From Rhodothermales bacterium (GTDB lineage: Bacteria > Bacteroidota > Rhodothermia > Rhodothermales > UBA10348), in assembly GCA_040221055.1 (NCBI GenBank), contig JAVJVN010000012.1, forward strand, positions 112,890 through 176,889: 64,000 bases of DNA, written 5' to 3'. The translations under genes were made by a program, and so were the position numbers. Below, piece by piece: positions 17,391 through 25,703 of the stretch (within the stretch, counting starts at the first letter, position 1; each line of letters starts with the position of its first letter). The notes under the pieces were generated by a model, which saw nothing but the letters and a program-made list of their open reading frames with translations, was not told the origin of the DNA and did no database searches.

Positions 17391-19226
17391 AAAGTCGGTT
17401 TGACGATCTTTTTTCTCGTCCTGTCCGGCTACTACCTGTATCCCACATTCCAGGGGTATTTCATGGACCGCACCGCCAACAATCTCCCGGAAGCGGAGCG
17501 TGTTGAATGGGAGCGGGAGAATGCGGCCAAGATCCGCACCGTAAATGAGAAGGCCCTGAAGCTGGGTCTCGACCTTCAAGGAGGCATGCACGTCACGCTC
17601 GAAGTCCGCGTCGACGCCCTCATTGACGCCCTCGCAACGGATCAGGATGAGGTATTCCAGACCGTGCTCGTCGAAGCGCGCGACGAAGCTTTCGCATCCG
17701 GTGGGTCCGTCATCGATGCATTCGTCGCCAATTTTGAAGCACGTGACCCCAACATGCGACTTTCCCGGTACTTCCGGAACGAGCCGGCGGGAATTACCCG
17801 TCGTTCGACCAACGCGGAAGTGGCTGCCTGGCTTTCCACGGAGGCCGACGCGGCCGTGGCCAGGGCCATTGAAATCATCCGGGACCGTGTGGACCGCTAT
17901 GGCGTGACCGAACCGGCCATCCAACGGCAGGGAAGCCGTCGTGTCATCGTGGAGCTGCCGGGTATTGATGATGAAGAACGCATCCGTGGTCTCCTCCGCG
18001 GTACAGCCCGTCTGGATTTCCGTTTGATGGCCGAGCCGGCCGAGTTGCTCCGTTCGTTGCAGCGCATCATTGAATATTATGAAGTCGAGCCGGACAGCGC
18101 CGATGTGGCAGCCGCCGACACTTCGATGGATGTGCTGGACTTGCTGGACACCGGTGAGGACGGAACGTCGGGAAATCTGCTCCTGGACAAGTTCCAGCCC
18201 ATCGGGCAGGGAGTCATATTCGGCAGCTCCGTGGCGGCCGATACGGCGGCCGTGAATGCCATGCTCGACGCACCCGATGTACAGGCCATGTTGCCTCCCG
18301 GCGTAACGCTCATGTACACCTCATCCCCTGAGGGCATGACAGCCGATGGCGAAGAAATCTATTACATCGTCGGCGTGCTGAATGAAGCCGATCTGACGGG
18401 TGAGGTCGTAACCGATGCCCGCGTGGAATTCGATCCCTTCACGAACGTCCCCGAAGTGTCCATGGACATGAACTCGGAAGGGGCACGGACCTGGGCCCGC
18501 ATGACGGGTGCGAATGTCGGCAAGCAGGTAGCGATTGTCCTGGACGGCGTGGTCTATTCGTTCCCGACCATCCAACAGCGGATTACGGGTGGGCGCACGA
18601 AGATTACCAATCTGGCCTCGCGCGAGGAAGCGGCGGACATCGTGACCGTATTGAAATCCGGTGCGCTGCCTGCGCCAGTGGACATCGTGGAAGAACGTAC
18701 CGTCGGACCAAGCCTCGGTGAACGGTCCATCAAAGCCGGTCTCAACTCGGTCATCCTCGGCCTGGTGTTGGTCGCCCTCTTCATGATTTTCTACTACCGC
18801 GGTGGGGGAATGATTGCCAACCTGGCACTCATCCTGAACCTGATCTTCGTGATGGGCATCCTGGCCGGCTTCAATGCGACGCTGACCCTGCCGGGTATTG
18901 CAGGTATCGTGCTGACCATCGGTATGGCAGTCGACGCCAACGTGCTGATCTTCGAGCGCATCCGGGAAGAACAGTCCACGGGCAAGACGCTCAAGGCCAG
19001 TATTGACGGGGGGTATTCGAAGGCGTTGTCCGCCATTTTCGATGCCAACATCACGACGTTCTTCGTCGGTGTCATCCTGTACTCCTTCGGCCTCGGCCCC
19101 ATCCAGGGATTCGCTGTGACACTCATGGCCGGCATCCTGTCGTCCCTGTTCACGGCCATCGTCTTCACCCGCATCATTTTTGACTACTTGATCACCGAGC
19201 GCCGTCTGACGGTCAGCGTTGGTTGA
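17388..19226 (+). CDS. secD: Protein translocase subunit SecD
   Basis: An inner-membrane accessory subunit of Sec translocation that uses proton-motive force to pull exported proteins out on the periplasmic side. The 612-residue protein has an N-terminal helix (about 4-22), the conserved GLDLQGGMHVTLEV motif starting near 61, a large periplasmic domain, and a C-terminal six-helix RND-like bundle beginning near residue 455. Conserved motifs there include GMAVDANVLIFERIREE. It is followed 19 bases later by secF. With T9SS substrates in this genome, efficient Sec export is a prerequisite, since T9SS cargo crosses the inner membrane by Sec. Confidence 0.97.
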   Translation: MKVGLTIFFLVLSGYYLYPTFQGYFMDRTANNLPEAERVEWERENAAKIRTVNEKALKLGLDLQGGMHVTLEVRVDALIDALATDQDEVFQTVLVEARDEAFASGGSVIDAFVANFEARDPNMRLSRYFRNEPAGITRRSTNAEVAAWLSTEADAAVARAIEIIRDRVDRYGVTEPAIQRQGSRRVIVELPGIDDEERIRGLLRGTARLDFRLMAEPAELLRSLQRIIEYYEVEPDSADVAAADTSMDVLDLLDTGEDGTSGNLLLDKFQPIGQGVIFGSSVAADTAAVNAMLDAPDVQAMLPPGVTLMYTSSPEGMTADGEEIYYIVGVLNEADLTGEVVTDARVEFDPFTNVPEVSMDMNSEGARTWARMTGANVGKQVAIVLDGVVYSFPTIQQRITGGRTKITNLASREEAADIVTVLKSGALPAPVDIVEERTVGPSLGERSIKAGLNSVILGLVLVALFMIFYYRGGGMIANLALILNLIFVMGILAGFNATLTLPGIAGIVLTIGMAVDANVLIFERIREEQSTGKTLKASIDGGYSKALSAIFDANITTFFVGVILYSFGLGPIQGFAVTLMAGILSSLFTAIVFTRIIFDYLITERRLTVSVG

Positions 19227-19245
19227 ATCAGAGCACACTACTACC

Positions 19246-20148
19246 ATGAGAATTTTCGAAAACGCGAATTTCAGATTCGTAGAGAGCCGCAAGATCGGCT
19301 ACATCATTTCGGGCGTGCTCTTGCTGCTGAGCATGGGCTCGCTGTTGTTCAACGGTCTTGAGTTGGGTATCGATTTCCGGGGCGGCATGGAGTTCGTCGT
19401 CGAAATGGATGAACCCCATTCAGCCACGGAAATGCGGTCCGTCCTGGGCGCTGCCCTTGGCCAGGAGCCGGAAGTCAAGACCTTCGGTACGGACGGTCGC
19501 GCACTCCTTATCCGCGCGGCAACCACGGAGGAAATGCGTACCGTCCAGGAACAGATCATTTCGGCCATCCAGGCCGAATACGCGGCAAGCAATCCGCGGA
19601 TGATCAAGACGGACGTCGTAGGTCCACGGTTTGCCCAGGACCTTCAGCGCGGGGCCATCTACTCCATCCTGGGGTCGTTGCTCGTCATCTTCGTCTACAT
19701 CCTCATCCGGTTCGAATGGCGCTTCAGTGTGGGGGCCGTCGCGGCGCTGTTCCATGACGTCGTCATCGTTCTGGGGATGTTTTCGCTGCTTCGTTTCGTC
19801 ATGCCGTTCTCACTGCAGATTGACCAGACCATCATTGCGGCGTTCCTGACCATCGTGGGCTACTCGCTCAACGATACCGTGGTCGTGTTTGACCGCATCC
19901 GGGAGTACACAGGTCTGTTCAAGTCCGAGAAATACGAAAACGTGGTCAACCGGTCCATCAACAACACACTGAGCCGGACCATTGTCACCTCCGGAACGAC
20001 CTTGCTCGTGGTCGTCATCCTGTTTATATTCGGAGGCGAGGTACTTCGAGGCTTCACGTTCGCTTTGATCATGGGTATCATGATCGGAACGTACTCCTCT
20101 GTTTTTGTGGCTTCTCCGGTGGTTTTGGCGCTTCGCCAACGGTCCTGA
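19246..20148 (+). CDS. secF: Protein translocase subunit SecF
   Basis: Partner of SecD in the SecDF complex. The 300-residue protein starts at ATG 19246. It has the first helix IGYIISGVLLLLSMGSLLF, the family hallmark GIDFRGGMEFVVEM, and a C-terminal five-helix bundle with YSLNDTVVVFDRIRE and the NNTLSRTIVTSGTTLLVVV segment. It is separated from the STAS gene by 42 bases that contain only a ribosome-binding site. Confidence 0.97.
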   Translation: MRIFENANFRFVESRKIGYIISGVLLLLSMGSLLFNGLELGIDFRGGMEFVVEMDEPHSATEMRSVLGAALGQEPEVKTFGTDGRALLIRAATTEEMRTVQEQIISAIQAEYAASNPRMIKTDVVGPRFAQDLQRGAIYSILGSLLVIFVYILIRFEWRFSVGAVAALFHDVVIVLGMFSLLRFVMPFSLQIDQTIIAAFLTIVGYSLNDTVVVFDRIREYTGLFKSEKYENVVNRSINNTLSRTIVTSGTTLLVVVILFIFGGEVLRGFTFALIMGIMIGTYSSVFVASPVVLALRQRS

Positions 20149-20181
20149 TCAGCCATTCCAGCCCGCATAAACCATTTTTCT

Positions 20182-20193
20182 GGAGGAATAATG
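20182..20193 (+). promoter_or_regulatory. Strong Shine-Dalgarno sequence of the STAS gene
   Basis: GGAGGA at 20182-20187 lies 3 bases before the ATG at 20191. Most genes in this window have no recognisable Shine-Dalgarno sequence, so this one stands out and suggests a highly translated gene. The spacing is short. Confidence 0.55.
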
Positions 20194-20532
20194 AACTACA
20201 ACGTCGAAGAGCGATACAACAGTGTCGTCATCACGCTGAAAGGCAACGTCATGGGGGGGCCGGACGGCTCCAAGCTGCATGACACCCTGCATGACCTGAA
20301 AGAGTCCGGCAAGACCAACATTGTCGTAGACCTGTCAAAGGTCAAGTTCATGAATTCCAGTGGTTTGGGCATGCTCATCAGTGCGATGACCACCATGCGG
20401 AATGCAGGAGGAGATCTGCGTTTGGCCAACGTTGCCGATCGGATCCAATCCCTGCTCGTGGTGACAAAGCTCATTACCGTGTTCAAGCATTTCGAGTCCG
20501 TCGACGAGGCTGCCAAGAGCTTCGACGCCTGA
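20191..20532 (+). CDS. STAS-domain anti-sigma factor antagonist (SpoIIAA/RsbV-like)
   Basis: A 113-residue single STAS domain. The signature MNSSGLGML (about 54-62) matches the region of SpoIIAA/RsbV whose Ser is phosphorylated by an anti-sigma kinase; here S56 would be the equivalent. The usual preceding Asp is Asn (N55). The motif VDLSKVKFMNSSG is otherwise classical. In the family, dephosphorylated protein binds the kinase and frees a sigma factor or other partner. No HATPase-type anti-sigma kinase or PP2C phosphatase is adjacent. A strong perfect terminator follows the gene, so it ends its transcript and is separated from purA. Confidence 0.9.
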   Translation: MNYNVEERYNSVVITLKGNVMGGPDGSKLHDTLHDLKESGKTNIVVDLSKVKFMNSSGLGMLISAMTTMRNAGGDLRLANVADRIQSLLVVTKLITVFKHFESVDEAAKSFDA

Positions 20533-20554
20533 CGTCCATCCGCAACGAATGAAG

Positions 20555-20587
20555 GAAAGGCGACGGGTGGATTACCCGTCGCCTTTC
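20555..20587 (+). terminator. Perfect 14-bp stem terminator after the STAS gene
   Basis: GAAAGGCGACGGGT at 20555-20568 pairs perfectly with ACCCGTCGCCTTTC at 20574-20587 around a 5-base loop (GGATT). The 3' arm ends in CCTTTC followed by TTGTGT, a modest T-rich tail. It lies between the STAS stop (20532) and the purA ATG (20601). Confidence 0.8.
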
Positions 20588-20600
20588 TTGTGTAAAAACC

Positions 20601-21875
20601 ATGCCAGTCAGTGTAGTCATCGGAAGTCAGTGGGGCGATGAAGGGAAAGGCAAGATTGTCGATCTCATCAGCCAGGACGTGGATATCGTAGCCCGATACC
20701 AGGGGGGGGCCAATGCGGGTCATACCATCTGTTGGGGCGACGAGACCTTCGTTCTCCACCTCGTTCCGAGCGGCATCTTCCAGAAGAATGTGACGTGTGT
20801 CATCGGCAACGGGGTCGTCATCGATCCGGTGGCCGTGATGGACGAGATCCGGATGATCAAGGAGCTTGGGTACGACGTGGAGGGACGTTTACTCATCTCC
20901 CACAATGCGCATCTGATCATGCCGTACCACAAGAAAGTGGAAGAGGCCCGGGAGCGGTGGCGGGATGCCGGCGCCATCGGGACGACCGGCCGGGGTATAG
21001 GTCCGGCCTATGTGGACAAGTTCGCACGGACCGGCGTCCGGGTCGTGGACCTCCTGGACCGGGACACCCTGCGCAAGAAGCTTCTGCTGTCGCTTGAGGA
21101 GAAGAACTCCATCCTGAAGAATGTGTATGGTGCCGCAGAATTGGATGTGGACGCCATGATCGAAGAGTATGTCGAGTTCGACAAGCAGATCGATCCTTAC
21201 GTCACCGATACCACGCACTTCCTGTGCCGCTCCCTGAAGGAAGGCAAGCGTGTCCTGGCCGAAGGCGCCCAGGGATCGTTGTTGGATGTGGATTTCGGAA
21301 CGTATCCGTTTGTCACATCCAGCCATCCTACGGTGGGTGGCTGTTGTACCGGCCTGGGTGTCCCGCCGACCGAGATCGATCGCGTCATCGGGATCGTCAA
21401 GGCGTACTCCACACGCGTGGGGAACGGACCGTTTCCGACGGAACTGCTGAATGAGGAGGGGGAGCAGCTTCGGAAGAAAGGACATGAATTCGGAGCCACG
21501 ACCGGTCGTCCGCGGCGGTGTGGCTGGCTCGACCTCGTGGCACTGGGTTACACCAGCATGATCAACGGATTCACGGAATTGGCCATTACCAAAATGGACG
21601 TGCTGTCCGACCTGGACGAAATCCAGGTGTGCACGGAATACGATATCGACGGCAAGCGGACCACGCGATTCCCCAGCGATCTGCGCACGCTTGAGCGCGC
21701 CGTCCCGGTCTATACCCGACTGGACGGTTGGAAGCAGGACATCACGGGTGTCACGGACTATCAGGCATTGCCGGCTGCGGCCCGGACCTACCTGACGTTT
21801 ATTTCAGATCAACTTGATGTTCCCATCCGGATTGTCTCGTCGGGTCCGAAGCGGGAACAAACCATCCTGACCTGA
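20601..21875 (+). CDS. purA: Adenylosuccinate synthetase
   Basis: Makes adenylosuccinate from IMP, aspartate and GTP, the first committed step to AMP. The 424-residue cytoplasmic enzyme has the P-loop GSQWGDEGKGKIVD (8-21) with the catalytic Asp, GGANAGHT with the catalytic His, GTTGRGIGPAYVDK, EGAQGSLLDVDFGTYPFVTSS and TTGRPRRCGWLD, all in order. It starts 13 bases after the upstream terminator and is followed 28 bases later by a sensor histidine kinase gene. Confidence 0.98.
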   Translation: MPVSVVIGSQWGDEGKGKIVDLISQDVDIVARYQGGANAGHTICWGDETFVLHLVPSGIFQKNVTCVIGNGVVIDPVAVMDEIRMIKELGYDVEGRLLISHNAHLIMPYHKKVEEARERWRDAGAIGTTGRGIGPAYVDKFARTGVRVVDLLDRDTLRKKLLLSLEEKNSILKNVYGAAELDVDAMIEEYVEFDKQIDPYVTDTTHFLCRSLKEGKRVLAEGAQGSLLDVDFGTYPFVTSSHPTVGGCCTGLGVPPTEIDRVIGIVKAYSTRVGNGPFPTELLNEEGEQLRKKGHEFGATTGRPRRCGWLDLVALGYTSMINGFTELAITKMDVLSDLDEIQVCTEYDIDGKRTTRFPSDLRTLERAVPVYTRLDGWKQDITGVTDYQALPAAARTYLTFISDQLDVPIRIVSSGPKREQTILT

Positions 21876-21903
21876 CGCATTCATCCCTTTCCGGGAGTAC
21901 GGC

Positions 21904-23268
21904 ATGAAGGCATATCGCGTATCCGTCAACCTGAAACTGGGTCTGATCGGGTTCGCCATGGTCATTGCGGTCTCCTCGCTGTGGTACACCAACAGCTTGG
22001 TCGAACGCCTGAAGGAACGGGAATTTGCCATGGTGGAGATGTGGGCACGGGCGCTTGAGGAATTGCCCGTGTCTGCGCAGGCAGGCAATACGTACCGCCA
22101 GGAGTTCCGTGAACTCGAAGGGCTGGTCCCGGAATTGAAGCCGTTTGTCGGCTGGACCGATGCCAAACTGAGCCGAATGGTGCGCTCGCTGGCTTGGGCA
22201 CAGGGCATGCCTTCCGGACAAAGTGTGTCCGTGATCCTGGATGCGTTCCTGACTCCGAATGCCTTCACGATTCCGGCGCTGGTCTACGATTCAACGGCGG
22301 GCACATACACCATCTGGAATAATCTGGATGTGGAGGAACTCTCGTTCGCCGGGCTGGATGAAGACGAACGCATGGATCTTGAGGCCCGACTTTCGGCCAT
22401 CCAGGCGGATCTGGAAGCCCAGTACGACCCGATTCCGATCGTGGTTGAATTCGACACCGATCCACCCCAGCGCCTGGTCCAGAAGCTGTATTACGGCGAG
22501 TCGGATCTCGTCGCTGCGCTTCGCTGGTTTCCGTACGTCCAATTGGTGTTCGTGGGCCTGTTCGTGGTCGTCGGCTACGTGGGCTTCTCCTACGTGCGTC
22601 GGAGCGAGCAGTCCAGCCTGTGGGTCGGGATGGCGAAGGAAGCCGCCCATCAACTGGGGACGCCCATCTCAAGTCTGATGGGGTGGATGGAGATGCTCCG
22701 TCTACAGCCCGACCCGGACGGATCCATCGGGCAAACCGTGAATGAGGTGGAACAGGATATTGCGCGGTTGAATCGCGTAGCCACGCGCTTTTCGGACATC
22801 GGATCCATGCCCAAATTGGAGCGACAACCTCTTGGACCCATCCTGGAGGCGACAACCGATTACATGCGACGCCGGATTCCCCGCAAAGGGGCGTTCCTTC
22901 GGATAAGTGTGTCCGTTCCTACGGACCTGGCGGCACCGGTCAATGCAGAACTGTTCGAATGGGTCATCGAGAACCTGCTCAAGAATGCCATGGATGCCAT
23001 GGAAACCGAGCGCGGACGGATAGATATCGTTGCATCGGAGCACGACGGATTTGCCCGGATTGACGTCATGGATACGGGCAAGGGCATCGACCGTCGGCAA
23101 TTCAGGAATATTTTCCGACCGGGCTATTCGACCAAGAAGCGGGGATGGGGTCTCGGGTTGAGTCTGGCCAAACGGATTGTCGAAGACTATCACGGCGGCA
23201 CGCTTACGTTGCACGCGTCCCGACCAGGTGAAGGGACCACATTCCGGATCCGGATTCCCGTGGACTGA
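21904..23268 (+). CDS. Membrane sensor histidine kinase
   Basis: A 454-residue sensor kinase. TM1 lies at about 8-28 and TM2 at about 205-225, enclosing an extracytoplasmic domain of about 175 residues. The dimerisation/phosphoacceptor box has KEAAHQLGTPISSLMGW with His at 249. The catalytic domain shows the N box (NLLKNAMDAM), G1 (DVMDTGKGID), an F-box-like FRNIFRPGYSTKKRGWG, and G2 (GLGLSLAKRIVEDYHGG). No response regulator gene is adjacent, so it is an orphan kinase in this window. The start at ATG 21904 places TM1 near the N-terminus. The stop codon lies inside a small inverted repeat shared with the convergent gene. Confidence 0.93.
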   Translation: MKAYRVSVNLKLGLIGFAMVIAVSSLWYTNSLVERLKEREFAMVEMWARALEELPVSAQAGNTYRQEFRELEGLVPELKPFVGWTDAKLSRMVRSLAWAQGMPSGQSVSVILDAFLTPNAFTIPALVYDSTAGTYTIWNNLDVEELSFAGLDEDERMDLEARLSAIQADLEAQYDPIPIVVEFDTDPPQRLVQKLYYGESDLVAALRWFPYVQLVFVGLFVVVGYVGFSYVRRSEQSSLWVGMAKEAAHQLGTPISSLMGWMEMLRLQPDPDGSIGQTVNEVEQDIARLNRVATRFSDIGSMPKLERQPLGPILEATTDYMRRRIPRKGAFLRISVSVPTDLAAPVNAELFEWVIENLLKNAMDAMETERGRIDIVASEHDGFARIDVMDTGKGIDRRQFRNIFRPGYSTKKRGWGLGLSLAKRIVEDYHGGTLTLHASRPGEGTTFRIRIPVD

Positions 23269-23284
23269 TTCCTCCCGGAATCAG
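23265..23284. terminator. Compact bidirectional stem-loop over two convergent stop codons
   Basis: CTGATTCC at 23265-23272 pairs perfectly with GGAATCAG at 23277-23284 around a TCCC loop. It covers the stop codons of both the histidine kinase (+) and the hybrid protein (-). The 8-bp stem without a clear T run could act as a short terminator for both strands, though its strength is modest. Confidence 0.45.
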
Positions 23285-24375
23285 GGATAGACGAAGCGGG
23301 ACCGGATGCCGGCGGGGTCGTCTGCCGTCGTGAACACGGTGTAGATGTCGTCCCTGTAGCGCCAGCTTGCCCGGGCCACATTTCCGTTGACCGTGATATC
23401 CACGCCGTCCGGAGCGGCCAACTGTGTCATGGACGCGGGATTCAGCGCAAAGTCATACCGGAACTCGTCCAGGAGGCGGTACGATATGACGAACACTTCC
23501 AGATCCGGCCCCCCATCCATTTCATAGTGCAGGATGGGGACGTCCACCTGCCCGGCCAGATCCATGGATGAAGCCCCTTCCAATCGTCCGTCCGTGATTC
23601 CGGGGACGGTAATCCGCGCACCGAATTGGTCCAGGAGGACCCGCTCTGCCTGCACTGGACTCGGTCCCGTATACAGCACGGTCTTTTCCGATCCTGAGGC
23701 GAGCAAATCAAACAGATTCGGGGGGGCACTCGCCGCGGGGTCCGTCGGATGTGTGGGACGACCAACCCAGATACCTATGAGCGACACAATCAGGATGACT
23801 GCGAGTGCCCCCCCGAATCGAACGGCTGGATGTATCCGTTTCGGATGAACGACGGGGCCGCCCGGACCGGGATGGCGTGTACGGAGTGCGGCATCAATAC
23901 GGGTACGGAGTTCACTGGGAACGGGTGGGGCGGAAGATCCCAGGACCCGGAAAAGGGCATCCCTGATTTCCGTATCGTCCAGCTGGCGTGCGGTCCCATC
24001 CGCCATCCTGCGGCGAACGGCATACGTAAACACCGTCCGCTCAGTCTGGGTGGCCTCGCCTTCGGGATTGACGGGCATCCATGCGCTCAAGATGGCCAAC
24101 CTGCGTTCGGCCGGCAAGGATGCCAGCAACTCGCGTACGGTGCGGTCCAACGCGTCGCGGCGGACGGAAAGGGTCCAAATCCCGTGAGGGCGACTCCGGA
24201 CTCCCGACGTCATCCGCTCCAGTCTCGTGATGACGTCCAGTTCGTTGGTCGGCTCGGCTTCGGAAAACAGCCGCTCGACCAAACGCACGGCATCCTCCCT
24301 GGAGTCGGCCACGAGTTGCGCCGCCGCCCAAGCGACCTGAATGAGGTCCGGTGCATCGGAATCAGGATTTGTCAT
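23281..24375 (-). CDS. Membrane-anchored hybrid protein with ECF-sigma-like N-terminus and uncharacterised C-terminal domain
   Basis: A 364-residue protein with no confident family. Residues about 10-40 (AQLVADSREDAVRLVERLF) read like ECF sigma region 2.1-2.2, and about 76-98 (RELLASLPAERRLAILSA) reads like the start of sigma region 4. The spacing between them is short and no DNA-contacting helix-turn-helix is clear. A single membrane segment lies at about 187-204 (FGGALAVILIVSLIGIWVG). The outer domain (205-364) is beta-rich, with repeated Leu/Val/Asp strands and no Cys. Topology resembles a transmembrane anti-sigma factor, but the cytoplasmic half resembles a sigma factor. Its start overlaps the 3' end of the SAM hydrolase gene by 14 bases. 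Function is not assigned. Confidence 0.75.
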   Translation of the reverse strand: MTNPDSDAPDLIQVAWAAAQLVADSREDAVRLVERLFSEAEPTNELDVITRLERMTSGVRSRPHGIWTLSVRRDALDRTVRELLASLPAERRLAILSAWMPVNPEGEATQTERTVFTYAVRRRMADGTARQLDDTEIRDALFRVLGSSAPPVPSELRTRIDAALRTRHPGPGGPVVHPKRIHPAVRFGGALAVILIVSLIGIWVGRPTHPTDPAASAPPNLFDLLASGSEKTVLYTGPSPVQAERVLLDQFGARITVPGITDGRLEGASSMDLAGQVDVPILHYEMDGGPDLEVFVISYRLLDEFRYDFALNPASMTQLAAPDGVDITVNGNVARASWRYRDDIYTVFTTADDPAGIRSRFVYP

Positions 24376-25201
24376 CGGAAAACAGAACGTTTACAGGAGC
24401 ACCCTTGTGGATATTCAGCATTTCGGATGCATTCCCGTTGTTTATGGCAATTTCGACGAGTCCGTTGCTGTTGACCAGCAGTGTGGCATCGCCGGGTGAG
24501 ACATCGGCATAGGTGGCACTGAAACTGGGAATAATGGCATTGCCGGCATAGCATTTCACCGGTCGGCCCCTCCTGCGTGATTCCAGTTCCTGTGCAGAAA
24601 TATTGGTCACGCAGTTCCCGAACCGGTCTACGTGTACGACCCATCCCTGTGTCCCTTCATCGTCCGAGATGGGGAGGGCCCAGTGCATGCGCATGACCGA
24701 ATCCACCGGCGTGCCGGCTGCCGTCATCGACAGGCCGGCAGACATACGTGCAGCAACCGGCCCAAAGATGTCACGGCCATGGAAGGTGGGACTGGGTGTG
24801 GGCGTTCCCCAGAAACGAGGTTTGTCCAGGAGCACGACGTGCTCCGGTTCATCTCCACTGAGTACCAGGGAAAACAGTCCATTGTCGGGTCCTACGAAGG
24901 TATGTCCCCGGTAACGCATGGCAATGGCCCGGCGCGTCGTTCCCACTCCCGGGTCCACCACGGCGAGGTGCACGGTCCCGACCGGAAAATGCCACCACAC
25001 GTTGCGGAGCACGAAGGCTCCACCCATGACGTCCTGCGGGGCGATGTCATTGGATATGTCAACCAGCCGGACATCCGGGGCCAGCCCGAGCATGACACCT
25101 TTCATGGCCGCAACATACCCGTCGCTGGAGCCGAAATCGGTCGTCAGCGTAATGATGCCGGAGGTTACGTACACAGGGTGGATGGGTTTTGGTACTTGCA
25201 C
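24362..25201 (-). CDS. SAM hydrolase (SAM hydroxide adenosyltransferase, DUF62 family)
   Basis: Member of the fluorinase/chlorinase-related DUF62 family, most members of which hydrolyse S-adenosylmethionine to adenosine and methionine. The 279-residue protein has TTDFGSSDGYVAAMKG near the N-terminus, VDPGVGTTRRAIA, VGPDNGLFS, FHGRDIFGPVAA and the C-terminal WVVHVDRFGNCVTNIS with the ADE-binding residues of the family. The N-terminal start is a GTG at 25201; a GTG 27 bases inside is an alternative, since the domain begins with the ITLTTDFG strand. It overlaps the next gene by 14 bases. Confidence 0.92.
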   Translation of the reverse strand: MQVPKPIHPVYVTSGIITLTTDFGSSDGYVAAMKGVMLGLAPDVRLVDISNDIAPQDVMGGAFVLRNVWWHFPVGTVHLAVVDPGVGTTRRAIAMRYRGHTFVGPDNGLFSLVLSGDEPEHVVLLDKPRFWGTPTPSPTFHGRDIFGPVAARMSAGLSMTAAGTPVDSVMRMHWALPISDDEGTQGWVVHVDRFGNCVTNISAQELESRRRGRPVKCYAGNAIIPSFSATYADVSPGDATLLVNSNGLVEIAINNGNASEMLNIHKGAPVNVLFSDDKS

Positions 25202-25306
25202 AGACAGTATAGAACACGCATCCGTTCCCTGCGTTCTTCGGAATTCCTAAGAACCCTCCCCGGGCGTGTTGCTGCGCCCATTCACCAGCCCCGACAACCT
25301 CAACCG

Positions 25307-25690
25307 ATGCCATCAAGGAATCAGCAAACCGGAGCCCGTGGCGAGGATTTGGCCGCGACGTTCCTTGAAGAGAAAGGGTACATCATCCTGGACCGGAACT
25401 ATCGATTCCTGCGTGCCGAGGTCGATTTGGTGGCCTTCCTGCCCACACGTGACTACGAGAGGGGCGGTGACTTGGTCTTCGTGGAGGTGAAATGGCGACG
25501 GACCGGTACGTACGGATCGCCGGAAGCCGCCGTCGGTGCCGCGAAGCAGCGTAACCTGATGTCCGTGGCCGAGGCCTGGCTCCATGAACGGAAAATGGAG
25601 GGTACACCGTGCCGGTTCGACGTGATATCCATCCGCGGGGACGCGTCAGCTCCCAGGATTGAGCATTTCGAACACGCATTCGTGGGATAG
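25307..25690 (+). CDS. yraN: YraN-family (UPF0102) endonuclease-like protein
   Basis: A small 127-residue protein of the restriction-endonuclease-like YraN family, with unknown physiological role. Landmarks are GARGEDLAATFLEEKGY near the N-terminus, ILDRNYRFLRAEVDLVAF (the E-x-D of the fold), VFVEVKWRRTG (the ExK of the nuclease active site), AKQRNLMSVAEAWL, and a C-terminal CRFDVISI strand. The ATG at 25307 starts exactly where family members start. It sits between divergent and convergent genes with no operon partner. Confidence 0.93.
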   Translation: MPSRNQQTGARGEDLAATFLEEKGYIILDRNYRFLRAEVDLVAFLPTRDYERGGDLVFVEVKWRRTGTYGSPEAAVGAAKQRNLMSVAEAWLHERKMEGTPCRFDVISIRGDASAPRIEHFEHAFVG

Positions 25691-25703
25691 CGCCCGGAAG
25701 GCA

